From Gracilimonas sp964505215 (GTDB lineage Bacteria; Bacteroidota; Rhodothermia; Balneolales; Balneolaceae), in the NCBI GenBank assembly GCA_964505215.1, contig CAZDGU010000003.1, positions 62,001-126,000 on the forward strand: a stretch of 64,000 bases of DNA, read 5' to 3'. The first letter of the stretch is position 1; the number at the start of each line of letters is the position of its first letter. Position numbers and translations under genes: made by a program. The notes beneath the pieces were generated by a model. That model made no database searches and was not told the origin of the DNA. It worked only from the letters and a program-made list of their open reading frames with translations. Positions 1 through 8,114 of the stretch are shown here, piece by piece.

Positions 1-1238
1 TTCCAGTAGCTTTGGTTGTCAGGGTCTAATTCAGCAGCTTTTTCGTAATATTCTTTTGCTTCTACAATTAAGCCTTTCGCTTGGTCGCTTAATTTATTTG
101 CAAGCTCATTATCGCTGGTAAAGTTTCGTTTCTCGTAAAGAGCAAAAGCTTTATTCTGGAACGATATACCTAAGAAATTGTAGGCTTTAGGATCATCAGG
201 CCAAAGCTGGGTAACCTGCATCAGTTCTTTATCACCTCGTTCGCTCAGTTCATTCATTTCTGCGGAAAGCTTCTCAATTTTAGCGAGCAGCTCATCAATT
301 TGAGCCTGTTTTTCTTTCTTGTCACCTTTGTTGCTTTTTATTTCACGCTCAAGCTCATAAATCTTGTCGTAATTGGCTGTAATTTGCTCAGATATTTCAG
401 TTGTAGCTTGTAAAAGCTGGGTGCCAAGAGCTAAGCGATATTGTGCGTTTTGAGGATCTCTGTTAATGAGATTTTCAATAGTGCTGATAGACTTGTCGCG
501 CTGCCCGGCCTGCATATATACGTCAGCTAATACCTGAACTAACTGTACACTGTCCGGATAAATTTCCACGCCTTCTTCAAGAACTGTAATGGCTTCTTCG
601 GGCTGACTTAACTCTCGGTGGTAAGTACCAACACGGAGATAGTCGATAGACGGCGGAGGGTTTTTCATTTCCATGGCTGTGTTAAGTGCTTCTATAGCTC
701 CTTCATAATTGCCGTCAATACTTTGTACTTGTGCTAAAATATCCCAGGAAAGCGTACTGTCGGGATTAATAATTACGGCATTTTCGAGGTGTGCTACTGC
801 CACTTTTAAAGGATCTGAAACCGTAGCTTTTACACTGTCATTGTTTACATACTCGATGGCTTGGTTATGCTCATAACCCCAAGTGTTTAAAATAATATCA
901 TTTATTTCACCTGCTTCGGATGGAGCTTTCTCTTGCGCTGCAAACTTTTCACGAGCAGTAAGTGCTGCTTCCCGAAAGTTATGATAGGTCTCTTTTCGCT
1001 CAGAAGCCTGAGGGATGGCTCTTGCCATTTCTGCATAGGTCAACGTTTTGTAATAATAGGGCAGGCCTTTTTCAGGATTTTGCTCGATGGAGCGATCCAG
1101 GTATGCCAGAGCGGTATCATAATTCTGGGTGAAAATATTTTTTTGTGCCTCTTGGATAAGTGGATCCCCAGTTTCGCAACTGGCCAGAATGCCCACAAAG
1201 AAGAAGGCTGCGAGTAATTGTGTAAGTAACTTTTTCAT
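1..1238 (-). CDS. TPR-repeat lipoprotein, 3' end outside window
   Basis: The frame is open from an ATG at 1236-1238 to the left edge, so at least 412 residues are visible and the C-terminus is missing. The N-terminus is a lipoprotein signal (MKKLLTQLLAAFFF..., lipobox LASC, Cys21), so the product is probably anchored to a membrane facing the periplasm. The rest is helical with tetratricopeptide-like spacing, for example YLDRSIEQNP near residue 50 and YYEKAAELDPDNQSYW at the edge. A charged coiled-coil-like segment (about residues 275-330) interrupts the TPR array. TPR lipoproteins usually act as scaffolds; no partner is evident here. The divergent ridA gene starts 138 bp away. Confidence 0.85.
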   Translation of the reverse strand, partial: MKKLLTQLLAAFFFVGILASCETGDPLIQEAQKNIFTQNYDTALAYLDRSIEQNPEKGLPYYYKTLTYAEMARAIPQASERKETYHNFREAALTAREKFAAQEKAPSEAGEINDIILNTWGYEHNQAIEYVNNDSVKATVSDPLKVAVAHLENAVIINPDSTLSWDILAQVQSIDGNYEGAIEALNTAMEMKNPPPSIDYLRVGTYHRELSQPEEAITVLEEGVEIYPDSVQLVQVLADVYMQAGQRDKSISTIENLINRDPQNAQYRLALGTQLLQATTEISEQITANYDKIYELEREIKSNKGDKKEKQAQIDELLAKIEKLSAEMNELSERGDKELMQVTQLWPDDPKAYNFLGISFQNKAFALYEKRNFTSDNELANKLSDQAKGLIVEAKEYYEKAAELDPDNQSYW

Positions 1239-1376
1239 TTTTTATCTAAAATTGAATTTGGTTGAAGTCAGGTCAAATTTATATGTTACCGAAAATAATC
1301 ATATGTGCTGCTTTCTGCAATTTATTAGCAATAAGCTTTTAATTTGTAAGCATATTAATAAAAAACACGTATTCAA

Positions 1377-1754
1377 ATGAAAAAAATACACTCAACTGAC
1401 AAAGCACCGGCCGCAATAGGCCCTTATAGCCAAGCAACCTCACATAATGGAATTTTATATTGCTCAGGCCAAATTCCTTTAGAGCCCGGAACCATGGAAT
1501 TAGTGGGAGAAACGGCGGCTGAACAAGCAGCTCAGGTCATGAAAAACTTGGAAGCCGTGCTTGAAGAGGCCGGTATTGGTTTCGAAAATGTGCTAAAATG
1601 CACCATCTTTTTAGCAGACATGGACGACTTTGCCGCTGTAAATGAAATTTATGGAGCCCGATTCAAAAATAATCCTCCGGCTCGCGAAACCGTAGCTGTT
1701 AAAACCCTTCCTAAAAATGTATTAGTAGAAGTAGGCTGTATTGCTCATCTATAA
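1377..1754 (+). CDS. ridA: RidA family reactive intermediate/imine deaminase
   Basis: At 125 residues this has the usual RidA/YjgF/UK114 length. The family hydrolyses reactive enamine/imine intermediates such as 2-aminoacrylate released by PLP enzymes. The N-terminal KAPAAIGPYSQA and the C-terminal signature PARETVAVKTLPKNVLVEV are both intact. They include Arg103 and Glu118, which correspond to the substrate-binding Arg and Glu of characterised RidA proteins. It is a lone cytosolic gene, convergent with the M23 peptidase gene, and the short gap holds a hairpin. The family call is secure; the physiological substrate is not visible from sequence. Confidence 0.93.
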   Translation: MKKIHSTDKAPAAIGPYSQATSHNGILYCSGQIPLEPGTMELVGETAAEQAAQVMKNLEAVLEEAGIGFENVLKCTIFLADMDDFAAVNEIYGARFKNNPPARETVAVKTLPKNVLVEVGCIAHL

Positions 1755-1761
1755 GATTTTT

Positions 1762-1805
1762 GCCGGAATTTAATCTTCAAAAGTTTTGAAGGTTTTATTT
1801 CCGGC
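1762..1805. terminator. Nested hairpin between convergent ridA and M23 gene
   Basis: An outer stem GCCGGAA (1762-1768) pairs with TTCCGGC (1799-1805), and a perfect inner stem CTTCAAAA/TTTTGAAG sits at 1775-1791. The hairpin overlaps the last codons and stop of the leftward M23 gene. It is placed to act as a bidirectional terminator, although the U-tract is weak on both sides. Confidence 0.5.
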
Positions 1806-3581
1806 TTTATCTTCAATATATACACGGGCCGTATTCTGCTTGCGTGGCACAAAACCCGGCAGATAAAAAGTTAGCTTATCAAACTCATAATCATACAACG
1901 GAATTCCCCGCTGCCCGTTTACGCTGAATGTAGCAGAAGTTGGGATTAGTCCGCTTTCATCATCCCGAACTTTTACAGAAGCCACCCATTTCCCATAATC
2001 ATTTTTGTGTACGCTGAAATCTGAAATGACCGGCGGAATACTGTCCGGTTTTATAACAAAAGTTCCAAGGTCGGAAGGATAAGCATGTAGCGTTCGGCCT
2101 ACCAGCTTAGAATTAACGTAACTCAGCTCTCCATTTGAGGCATTCACTTGAAATAACCGATAATTGGTATTCGGGGTGAAGGAATCTCCCATAAAAAAGT
2201 AAAGCTTATAAGAAGAGCGAATAGGCAGCATTTGAGGCTGAAGAGAAAGCGTGATTTCATCATTTTCAATGCTATAACCCATTGCAACCGAAAGCGTATC
2301 AAAAAAAGTTTGTGGGCTGAAGCGGGCTTGCATTCGCTGGTCCGGTGTTTTAACTACTGCGTGTTTTTCAGGATAAATTCGCGCTAAATTAACGGTAGTG
2401 TTTGAATCTAAGGCCACAATTTGTTGGTGATGGTTCCAAGGAAAGCCCAGCGTATCTTTTGTCAAGTCAATAGCTTGTACAAGATCGGGGGAGGCCCAGT
2501 CTTCGTGCCAATACCAGTTTTCGGTTGTGGAGTTGAGTTCCGGCTCACCCCAAGAAGCGGTGGTGTCTTTGAGAATTGTTACTTTGGCTTTTGAAGTATT
2601 CCCAAAATAATCGGAGGCAACTATGGTGTAGGTTTGGGAAGTATCGGTTACCTGAATCTTAGAATTCGGCTCAACTTTTATATAAAAAGGATTGTCGCTG
2701 CCATCTTTTTCAAACATGCGCTGGTGACCGCGTCGGGTAGAGCCGAAGGGAGCAATGCGGTCGAGCAGCATTTGATCTTTTTCCGCATAACTGTAGCTGT
2801 TTAATTCTTCATAAAATAACGTGTCAGCGTGATGCATCAGGGCCAGTTTGTGCACGGCATAGGCATTGTACACGTCATCGGCTCGGTCATATACATTTAC
2901 GGAAAGCCCAACTTTACCGGAAGCTCTTATGGTTCCAAAGTCGGTAATTCCATCGGCAGTTTGTTTTTTACGGGTGAAGTGGGATGTTGCCTTTCCCTCA
3001 ACCCGAGAATCTTTAGTGAGGGGTTCTATAATCAGGGAAGAAAAAACCGGAGGAATTCGATCTTTAACGCGCAAATTTGTAGATAGCGCATTAAATGGCC
3101 GGTCTAATGAATCGCGCGTTTCGAAGTGTAAATGTGGCGGACCAATTCCCGAGGAGCCGGTATAACCAATTACATCTCCTTGTTTTACGGTAATGTTGAG
3201 CGTATCCAGAATGGCATCCATCTCAAATGAAAAATCAACAAGACGAATAGAATCGGCCAGTGACTGAAATGATTTGTTGAATCGCTGAAGGTGAGCATAC
3301 ACGGTGTAGCTTCCATTCGAGTGTTTTAAATAAATGCCATTTCCATAGCCTCGTGTGGATACAGATAAGCGGTACAGAATTCCATCTTTAGCTGCAAAAA
3401 CTCTATAGCCTTCCCGTCCCCAGGTTTTAATATCAAGTCCGGCGTGGAAATGAGCCGAACGGGTTTCGCCAAAAGTAGAACTGAGGTAATTTCCGGAATC
3501 GGTGGGCCACAGGTAGGGTTGAGTTTGTGCGTAGCCGGAAATACTTAATAATACAGCAATGAAAACAAGGAGAAATCGCAA
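1770..3581 (-). CDS. Secreted M23 family metallopeptidase
   Basis: This is a 603-residue exported protein with a signal peptide ending near residue 18-19 (SISGYA-Q). A LytM/M23 zinc peptidase domain follows: HxxxD at His46-Asp50, YAHLQ with His97, and HLHFE with His150 and His152. The metal site is therefore complete and the enzyme is likely active on peptidoglycan cross-links. The remaining ~400 residues are beta-rich and look like Ig-like or bacterial adhesion-type modules. The domain order, with the peptidase at the N-terminus, differs from many M23 proteins. The gene begins 3 bp after the FAH-family gene ends, so the two are probably co-transcribed. Confidence 0.9.
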   Translation of the reverse strand: MRFLLVFIAVLLSISGYAQTQPYLWPTDSGNYLSSTFGETRSAHFHAGLDIKTWGREGYRVFAAKDGILYRLSVSTRGYGNGIYLKHSNGSYTVYAHLQRFNKSFQSLADSIRLVDFSFEMDAILDTLNITVKQGDVIGYTGSSGIGPPHLHFETRDSLDRPFNALSTNLRVKDRIPPVFSSLIIEPLTKDSRVEGKATSHFTRKKQTADGITDFGTIRASGKVGLSVNVYDRADDVYNAYAVHKLALMHHADTLFYEELNSYSYAEKDQMLLDRIAPFGSTRRGHQRMFEKDGSDNPFYIKVEPNSKIQVTDTSQTYTIVASDYFGNTSKAKVTILKDTTASWGEPELNSTTENWYWHEDWASPDLVQAIDLTKDTLGFPWNHHQQIVALDSNTTVNLARIYPEKHAVVKTPDQRMQARFSPQTFFDTLSVAMGYSIENDEITLSLQPQMLPIRSSYKLYFFMGDSFTPNTNYRLFQVNASNGELSYVNSKLVGRTLHAYPSDLGTFVIKPDSIPPVISDFSVHKNDYGKWVASVKVRDDESGLIPTSATFSVNGQRGIPLYDYEFDKLTFYLPGFVPRKQNTARVYIEDKAGNKTFKTFED

Positions 3582-3584
3582 GGT

Positions 3585-4238
3585 TTATTGAATGTGAACC
3601 GTTAAAGTTGTGATTCCGTTGTTTAATATAACTTCCAGCTTGTTGCCGGCTTTTACAGGACTTACACCTTCGGGTGTACCGGTAAAAATTAAATCGCCGG
3701 GATATAAAGTGAAAATTTGTGACAGAAAAGTTATCAGGTGCGGTACAGAAAAAACCATTTCTGACGCATTTCCATGCTGCTTTATATAGCCATCCAGAAA
3801 AAGTTTAATATCTAAATTTGCGGGATCTTCCACTTCATCGGCAGGCAGGAAATTACTGATGGGTGCAAATCCGTCAAAGCCTTTGGCAATAGCCCAGGGC
3901 TGCCCTTGTTTTTTGGAGATACTCTGGATATCCCGGGCGGTAAAGTCAATGCCTACTCCGTATCCGGCCACATGTTGTAGAGCATTTTCTTGTAAAATGT
4001 TTTTCCCTTCTTTTCCTATAGCAACTACAATTTCGCCTTCATGGTGTACATCGTTGCTTTGTCTGGGAAGTTCTATAGTTGCTTGGTCGTAGCAAATAGT
4101 GCCCAGTGGCTTTGTAAATACGAGGGGAATTTTCGGCACACTCCCACCCATCTCTTTTGCATGTTTTGCATAATTTTTCCCTATGCAGTAAATATTGCGA
4201 ACAGGTAAATTGAGGCCGGGGATGGATGGATTCTTCAT
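3585..4238 (-). CDS. Fumarylacetoacetate hydrolase family protein
   Basis: The protein has 217 residues, the compact single-domain FAH fold size. The metal-binding residues expected for the family are present: Glu67 and Glu69 in HHEGEIVVAIG and Asp98 in GVGIDFTARD. The conserved TGTPEGV loop lies near the C-terminus. Members cleave or decarboxylate 2-oxo-acid compounds (acylpyruvate hydrolase, oxaloacetate decarboxylase, HHDD isomerase), and sequence alone does not separate these. No aromatic-catabolism genes are adjacent, so a housekeeping acylpyruvase or oxaloacetate decarboxylase role is the simplest inference. It precedes the M23 gene in the same transcript. Confidence 0.9.
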   Translation of the reverse strand: MKNPSIPGLNLPVRNIYCIGKNYAKHAKEMGGSVPKIPLVFTKPLGTICYDQATIELPRQSNDVHHEGEIVVAIGKEGKNILQENALQHVAGYGVGIDFTARDIQSISKKQGQPWAIAKGFDGFAPISNFLPADEVEDPANLDIKLFLDGYIKQHGNASEMVFSVPHLITFLSQIFTLYPGDLIFTGTPEGVSPVKAGNKLEVILNNGITTLTVHIQ

Positions 4239-4252
4239 ATAGGAATGATATT

Positions 4253-4290
4253 AAAAAAGCTCCGCACAAACAGTATGTACGGAGCTTTAA
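4253..4290 (-). terminator. Rho-independent terminator after rplU-rpmA
   Basis: The stem GCTCCG/CGGAGC is extended by A/T pairs on both sides (AAAAAAGCTCCG ... CGGAGCTTTAAAA). Read leftward it ends in a T-run, directly downstream of the rpmA stop codon. Confidence 0.8.
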
Positions 4291-4319
4291 AAAGTTTATA
4301 CAATGTAAATCTAAATCAG

Positions 4320-4577
4320 TTAGTTGATAGGATCTACATTTACATGTTTGCGACCACCGGAGCGTACAGCAAAACTTACGTTACCGTCTGCAGTAGCAAA
4401 CAGGGTGTCGTCACCGCCACGCTTTACGTTGTTTCCGGGATGAAATTTAGTTCCACGCTGGCGTACAATAATACCTCCGGCGCGAACAAACTCTCCGCCG
4501 AATTTTTTAACGCCAAGCATTTTTGGGTTAGAATCGCGACCGTTTCTTGTCGAACCTTGACCTTTCTTATGAGCCAT
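4320..4577 (-). CDS. rpmA: 50S ribosomal protein L27
   Basis: This is an 85-residue basic protein with the canonical L27 start MAHKKGQGSTRNGRDSNPK, followed by GVKKFGGEFVRAGGIIVRQRG. The N-terminal tail of L27 reaches the peptidyl-transferase centre. There is no N-terminal extension of the kind processed in Firmicutes, so translation starts at the mature sequence. It lies 26 bp downstream of rplU in the standard rplU-rpmA operon and is followed by a strong terminator. Confidence 0.98.
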   Translation of the reverse strand: MAHKKGQGSTRNGRDSNPKMLGVKKFGGEFVRAGGIIVRQRGTKFHPGNNVKRGGDDTLFATADGNVSFAVRSGGRKHVNVDPIN

Positions 4578-4603
4578 AACAGTAAGGGTTTAGGAGTGAT
4601 AAA

Positions 4604-5113
4604 TTATTTTAGAGCTTCAATAAGTTCAGCTTTTTTCAAGCTGGAGTAGCCGGTTAGCTCTCTTTCTTTTGCTAAAGCTTTTAACTCAGCAACCGTCATA
4701 GAGCTTAAATCTGTCTCTTCTTTTTTAGAAGAAGCGGCTTCTTTTTCTTTAGGCTTTTCGTCAGCAGCTTTTGCTTTTGAAGCTGCTTTCTTTTTTGAAC
4801 CGGAAACCGAAATGCCATCAATTTGTATTTGAGACATAATTTGACGGTGTCCGTTCTTTTTGCGATAGCCTTTTCGACGTTTTTTCTTGAATACCAATAC
4901 CTTGTCAGCTTTAACAGTATCGAGAAGCGTAGCTGAAATTTCAGCTCCTTCTACAACGGGTGTTCCAATGTTTACGTTTCCGTTGTCATCTTTAATGAGT
5001 AATACTCGATCAAATGTAAGCTTTTCACCGTCGGCATTTTGCTTGTCCACAAACAGCACGTCGTTTTCTGCTACTTTATATTGGTGACCGCCAATCTCAA
5101 CAATAGCGTACAT
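4604..5113 (-). CDS. rplU: 50S ribosomal protein L21 with C-terminal SAP/Rho_N-like extension
   Basis: Residues 1 to about 103 are a normal L21 (MYAIVEIGGHQYKVAENDVL..., KKRRKGYRKKNGHRQ). The chain then continues to 169 residues, compared with about 103 in E. coli. A Lys/Ala/Glu-rich linker leads to a compact helical module (about residues 137-169, LSSMTVAELKALAKEREL followed by LKKAELIEAL). That module has the two-helix spacing of SAP or Rho N-terminal motifs, which often bind nucleic acid. The L21 assignment is certain; the extension's function is inferred only from motif resemblance. It is the first gene of the rplU-rpmA operon. Confidence 0.97.
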   Translation of the reverse strand: MYAIVEIGGHQYKVAENDVLFVDKQNADGEKLTFDRVLLIKDDNGNVNIGTPVVEGAEISATLLDTVKADKVLVFKKKRRKGYRKKNGHRQIMSQIQIDGISVSGSKKKAASKAKAADEKPKEKEAASSKKEETDLSSMTVAELKALAKERELTGYSSLKKAELIEALK

Positions 5114-5150
5114 AGTTAATTAATTTCTTTTGCGTTTAATTCAGAGCTTG

Positions 5151-5180
5151 AAAAGATAAGGTTTACAAAAGAAAAAACAA
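5151..5180 (-). promoter_or_regulatory. Bacteroidota-type promoter for rplU-rpmA
   Basis: On the leftward strand TTG (5178-5180) is followed after 19 bases by TATCTTTT (5151-5158). This matches the Bacteroidota consensus TTG-N19-TAnnTTTG at all but the last base. The -7 box lies about 38 bp upstream of the rplU ATG. Confidence 0.65.
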
Positions 5181-5288
5181 AGCAATTATGCGCTGTTTAA
5201 TTGCTGAATTTCCTATAGATGTATTTAGGCTAAAATCTTTTTCACAGCTGCAATAAAGGTGTATTTGCTAGACAAATTATAATTTTGA

Positions 5289-5333
5289 GAGGGATAGAGA
5301 TAAGTACCATTTACAAAAAACTTATTATCCCTC
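5289..5333 (-). terminator. Possible lexA terminator hairpin
   Basis: GAGGGATA (5289-5296) pairs perfectly with TATCCCTC (5326-5333), and an inner ATAAGT/ACTTAT pairing adds to the stem. It follows the lexA stop codon at once. The trailing T-run is poor, so efficiency is uncertain. Confidence 0.4.
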
Positions 5334-5342
5334 CCAAATTAC

Positions 5343-5999
5343 TTAAGCTACCAGCTGAACCGAGCGCTGAAAACCCTGGCGGTTTACGTGCCCTATATAT
5401 TTCCCGATAATTCGCACTTCTTCAAATACATCGGGCTCAATAACAATATCATCGTAATCTTCATTGGCGGGTTCTAAGCGCAAACCGCTGTCGTCCCAGT
5501 AAATTTTCTTTAAGCTGGTTTCACCGTCGTAAAGAACCGCACCGATATCTCCATTTTTTACATCTGTATCCATAAGAAGCACAAAATCACCATCGTAAAT
5601 GCCCACATCTTTCATACTGAAGCCGGAAACACGGAGTGCAAACAGATCATCCAGGTTAGGAAAGAGGGTGTCTAAGGTAATACTGCCAAGGTTAGCCTCA
5701 ACGGCTTCCTGAAGGTATCCGGCCGCAATTAAACCCCGCACAGGTATTCCTTCTTTCTCTTCTGTTTCTCCTAACAGACTCTTTTTATCGGAAGGTAAAT
5801 CATATTCTTCATCATTACGCTTTACTAAATAGCCTTTTTTAAGTAGTGCCTGTATATTTTGGGTTACGCTATTGGGTGAAGCATATCCAAAGTGATCAGC
5901 AATTTCACGATACGTAGGCCATACCTCAAATTCTTTTTTGTACTCTACGATGTACGTGAAAAATTCATGTTGTTTACGGGTTAAATGTGCATTATCCAT
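5343..5999 (-). CDS. lexA: LexA repressor (SOS response)
   Basis: The 218-residue protein has a winged-helix DNA-binding domain (residues 1-65: LTRKQHEFFTYIVEYKKEF, YREIADHFGYASPNSVTQNI) and an S24 autoprotease domain. The cleavage site is Ala93-Gly94 (RGLIAAGYL). The catalytic dyad is Ser128 in GFSMKDVGIYDGD and most likely Lys164 in ETSLKKIYW. RecA-stimulated self-cleavage would derepress the SOS regulon. The divergent cyclophilin gene begins only 26-50 bp away, so one short region must serve both. I could not define a convincing LexA operator there, and Bacteroidota boxes are poorly conserved. Confidence 0.93.
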   Translation of the reverse strand: MDNAHLTRKQHEFFTYIVEYKKEFEVWPTYREIADHFGYASPNSVTQNIQALLKKGYLVKRNDEEYDLPSDKKSLLGETEEKEGIPVRGLIAAGYLQEAVEANLGSITLDTLFPNLDDLFALRVSGFSMKDVGIYDGDFVLLMDTDVKNGDIGAVLYDGETSLKKIYWDDSGLRLEPANEDYDDIVIEPDVFEEVRIIGKYIGHVNRQGFQRSVQLVA

Positions 6000-6049
6000 A
6001 GTCTCGAAGTTTTAATGTATGAAACATGTGTAATAAACGGAGTTTGAAT

Positions 6050-8095
6050 ATGAAGTTCAACAGTAAATGTGTAAATAATATGTGTATGGCTGTAATTATT
6101 GTTTTATTGGCGCTTGGAGGAGTGTCGTGCAAGAAACAAAGCGCATATTCTAAACTTCTTACTAACGAGTATCCCCAGCTGTATGAGTTTGTTTTTGAAC
6201 GAAATGCAGACTCCATACTCACTTTTACCAATCACCCCAAATCTCACATTCGCCAACAGGCCTGGAGAGCGTTAATCAGTACTCCGGTTCAGGATATGGA
6301 TGATTTTATCACCCAAGTGCAATATGCAGGAACTGAAGAAGCATGGACGGCGCTGAGCGCAAATGAGCTTTCTGATAAGCAGTTGTCTCGCCTTCATGAT
6401 GTATGGAAAAGCCGAAATAGCCTGCGAGATGCCATAAATAGGGTGTTGGGTAAGCAGGGGAATCAGGAAACGCTGGATTTATTGGTGAATCATTTTGATG
6501 AAATTATCGGTCCCGATTCTGACTACGAGTACAGTGCTGCACTAGCTATGGGAAGGCTGATGATAAATCATGATATTGGAGAAACTGCTCAGAAAAGCAT
6601 TTTGCGTTATGCAGCGGTTCTGGCCGATGAAGATTTATATCGTGCCTACTTCTATGGCTTTTATCGCGGAAACCTGGAGGTGAATGATGCTGACCTTCTG
6701 CAAGCTGTCTGGGATGGATATGAATGGGTTGAAAGTCCTGAAATTCGACAATATATAGTACGAATTGCTTTCAACAGTAATGCAGAGTGGGCTTTTGAGC
6801 AACTTCCCTTAGATGATGTTGCAAACATGAATGTGCAGTTAGCTGTAGAACTGGCTCAGCAAACGGCCGGACTTCCATGGGGTGATAAACTCGAAAAAGT
6901 ATATACCAAGCTCATGGAGCATAAAAACCCGGTAGTGAATACGGTAGCGCTGGAGCAGATGAGCGCACATCCTGAGAAAACCCCGGCTTTTGATGCGTCT
7001 ATTATTGAGCAAGTAGTTGAAAACACAGACAAGTCATCTTCCGTACGTTTGTCTGCATTGTTAGCGCTGGATGATATTTCGGAGCAGCAGGTGAAACTGA
7101 CTGAAGAGATTGCCAGCGGCAGTGAATATTTGTTGGTTCCAAAGCTGAAAGTATATCAGAAGGTTCTGAGTGCAGATGAGTTTTTATCTAAAATTCAGAA
7201 CTATGCCGGCAGTGAAAATCAAATGGAAGTGCTGTTTGCAACGCAGGCACTTACCGGCTGGTGGGGTGAACTGAATGACGCACAGAAAACATCGGCTCAA
7301 AAAGAAAAAGTAAAATCACTGCTGTTTGAGCTTTTGAGTAAAGGAGATCGCTCCATTTCTTATATCGTACTTTCATTTTTAGAATCTTCGGGCATTGTGG
7401 AATCCTCCGACTACGCCAAGCTCAAAGAATCACTGAAATCATATAAACTTCCCGAAGATGTAGAAGTATATCAGGCCGCAGGCAGCGTTCTGTCAGCTCA
7501 TTTTAAAAATCAGGCCAAACCTTTGATAGATTCATTGGCCAACATTGGTAACAGAGCATTAAATCAAAGTTTAAAATCTCAAGGCTGGGATGTTCCGGAG
7601 ACAGAATCGCTTCCACAAATGTTCAGAAGCCCCAATTGGGAACGATTAGGTGAACTTGAGTACGAGCCGGTTTGGGTGCTTGAAACGGAAAAAGGCGTAA
7701 TAAAAATTGTGATGGACGTACTTTCTGCTCCGGCTACAATATCCGGAATTGACAGCTTAACTCAAGCCGGTGCTTATAACCAGGTGGCTTTCCATCGGGT
7801 AGTGCCCAACTTTGTAATTCAGGGGGGTGATGTGGAGAGCGGTGACGGTTTTGGCGGACCGGATTATGTGGTGCCAACGGAAGCCTCAGAAAAAGAATAT
7901 CGCCGGGGAATGGTGGGCATTGCAAGTGCGGGAACCGATACCGAAGGCAGCCAGTATTTTATTATGCACGACTGGGCGCCTCATTTGAATGGCCGCTATA
8001 CAATTATCGGAGAAGTGATTGAAGGAATGGATGTTGTGGACCAAATTTTAGTAGGAAACAAAGTTACCAAAGCATATTGGCAGTCCGCAAAATAG
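6050..8095 (+). CDS. Peptidyl-prolyl isomerase lipoprotein (HEAT-like repeats + cyclophilin)
   Basis: The best start is the ATG at 6050, giving 681 residues and a lipoprotein signal ending LALGGVSC (Cys27). An in-frame ATG at 6026 only adds eight residues before it. The large N-terminal part is alpha-helical with HEAT-like repeats. The C-terminal ~150 residues form a cyclophilin domain: AFHRVVPNFVIQGGD carries the catalytic Arg, followed by GMVGIASAGTDTEGSQYFI and the C-terminal GRYTIIGEVIEGMDVVD. It probably assists folding of envelope proteins in the periplasm. Cyclophilins with a HEAT scaffold suggest a substrate-recruiting role, which is inference. Confidence 0.88.
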   Translation: MKFNSKCVNNMCMAVIIVLLALGGVSCKKQSAYSKLLTNEYPQLYEFVFERNADSILTFTNHPKSHIRQQAWRALISTPVQDMDDFITQVQYAGTEEAWTALSANELSDKQLSRLHDVWKSRNSLRDAINRVLGKQGNQETLDLLVNHFDEIIGPDSDYEYSAALAMGRLMINHDIGETAQKSILRYAAVLADEDLYRAYFYGFYRGNLEVNDADLLQAVWDGYEWVESPEIRQYIVRIAFNSNAEWAFEQLPLDDVANMNVQLAVELAQQTAGLPWGDKLEKVYTKLMEHKNPVVNTVALEQMSAHPEKTPAFDASIIEQVVENTDKSSSVRLSALLALDDISEQQVKLTEEIASGSEYLLVPKLKVYQKVLSADEFLSKIQNYAGSENQMEVLFATQALTGWWGELNDAQKTSAQKEKVKSLLFELLSKGDRSISYIVLSFLESSGIVESSDYAKLKESLKSYKLPEDVEVYQAAGSVLSAHFKNQAKPLIDSLANIGNRALNQSLKSQGWDVPETESLPQMFRSPNWERLGELEYEPVWVLETEKGVIKIVMDVLSAPATISGIDSLTQAGAYNQVAFHRVVPNFVIQGGDVESGDGFGGPDYVVPTEASEKEYRRGMVGIASAGTDTEGSQYFIMHDWAPHLNGRYTIIGEVIEGMDVVDQILVGNKVTKAYWQSAK

Positions 8096-8114
8096 GGGAG
8101 AAGTGAAGGAATTT

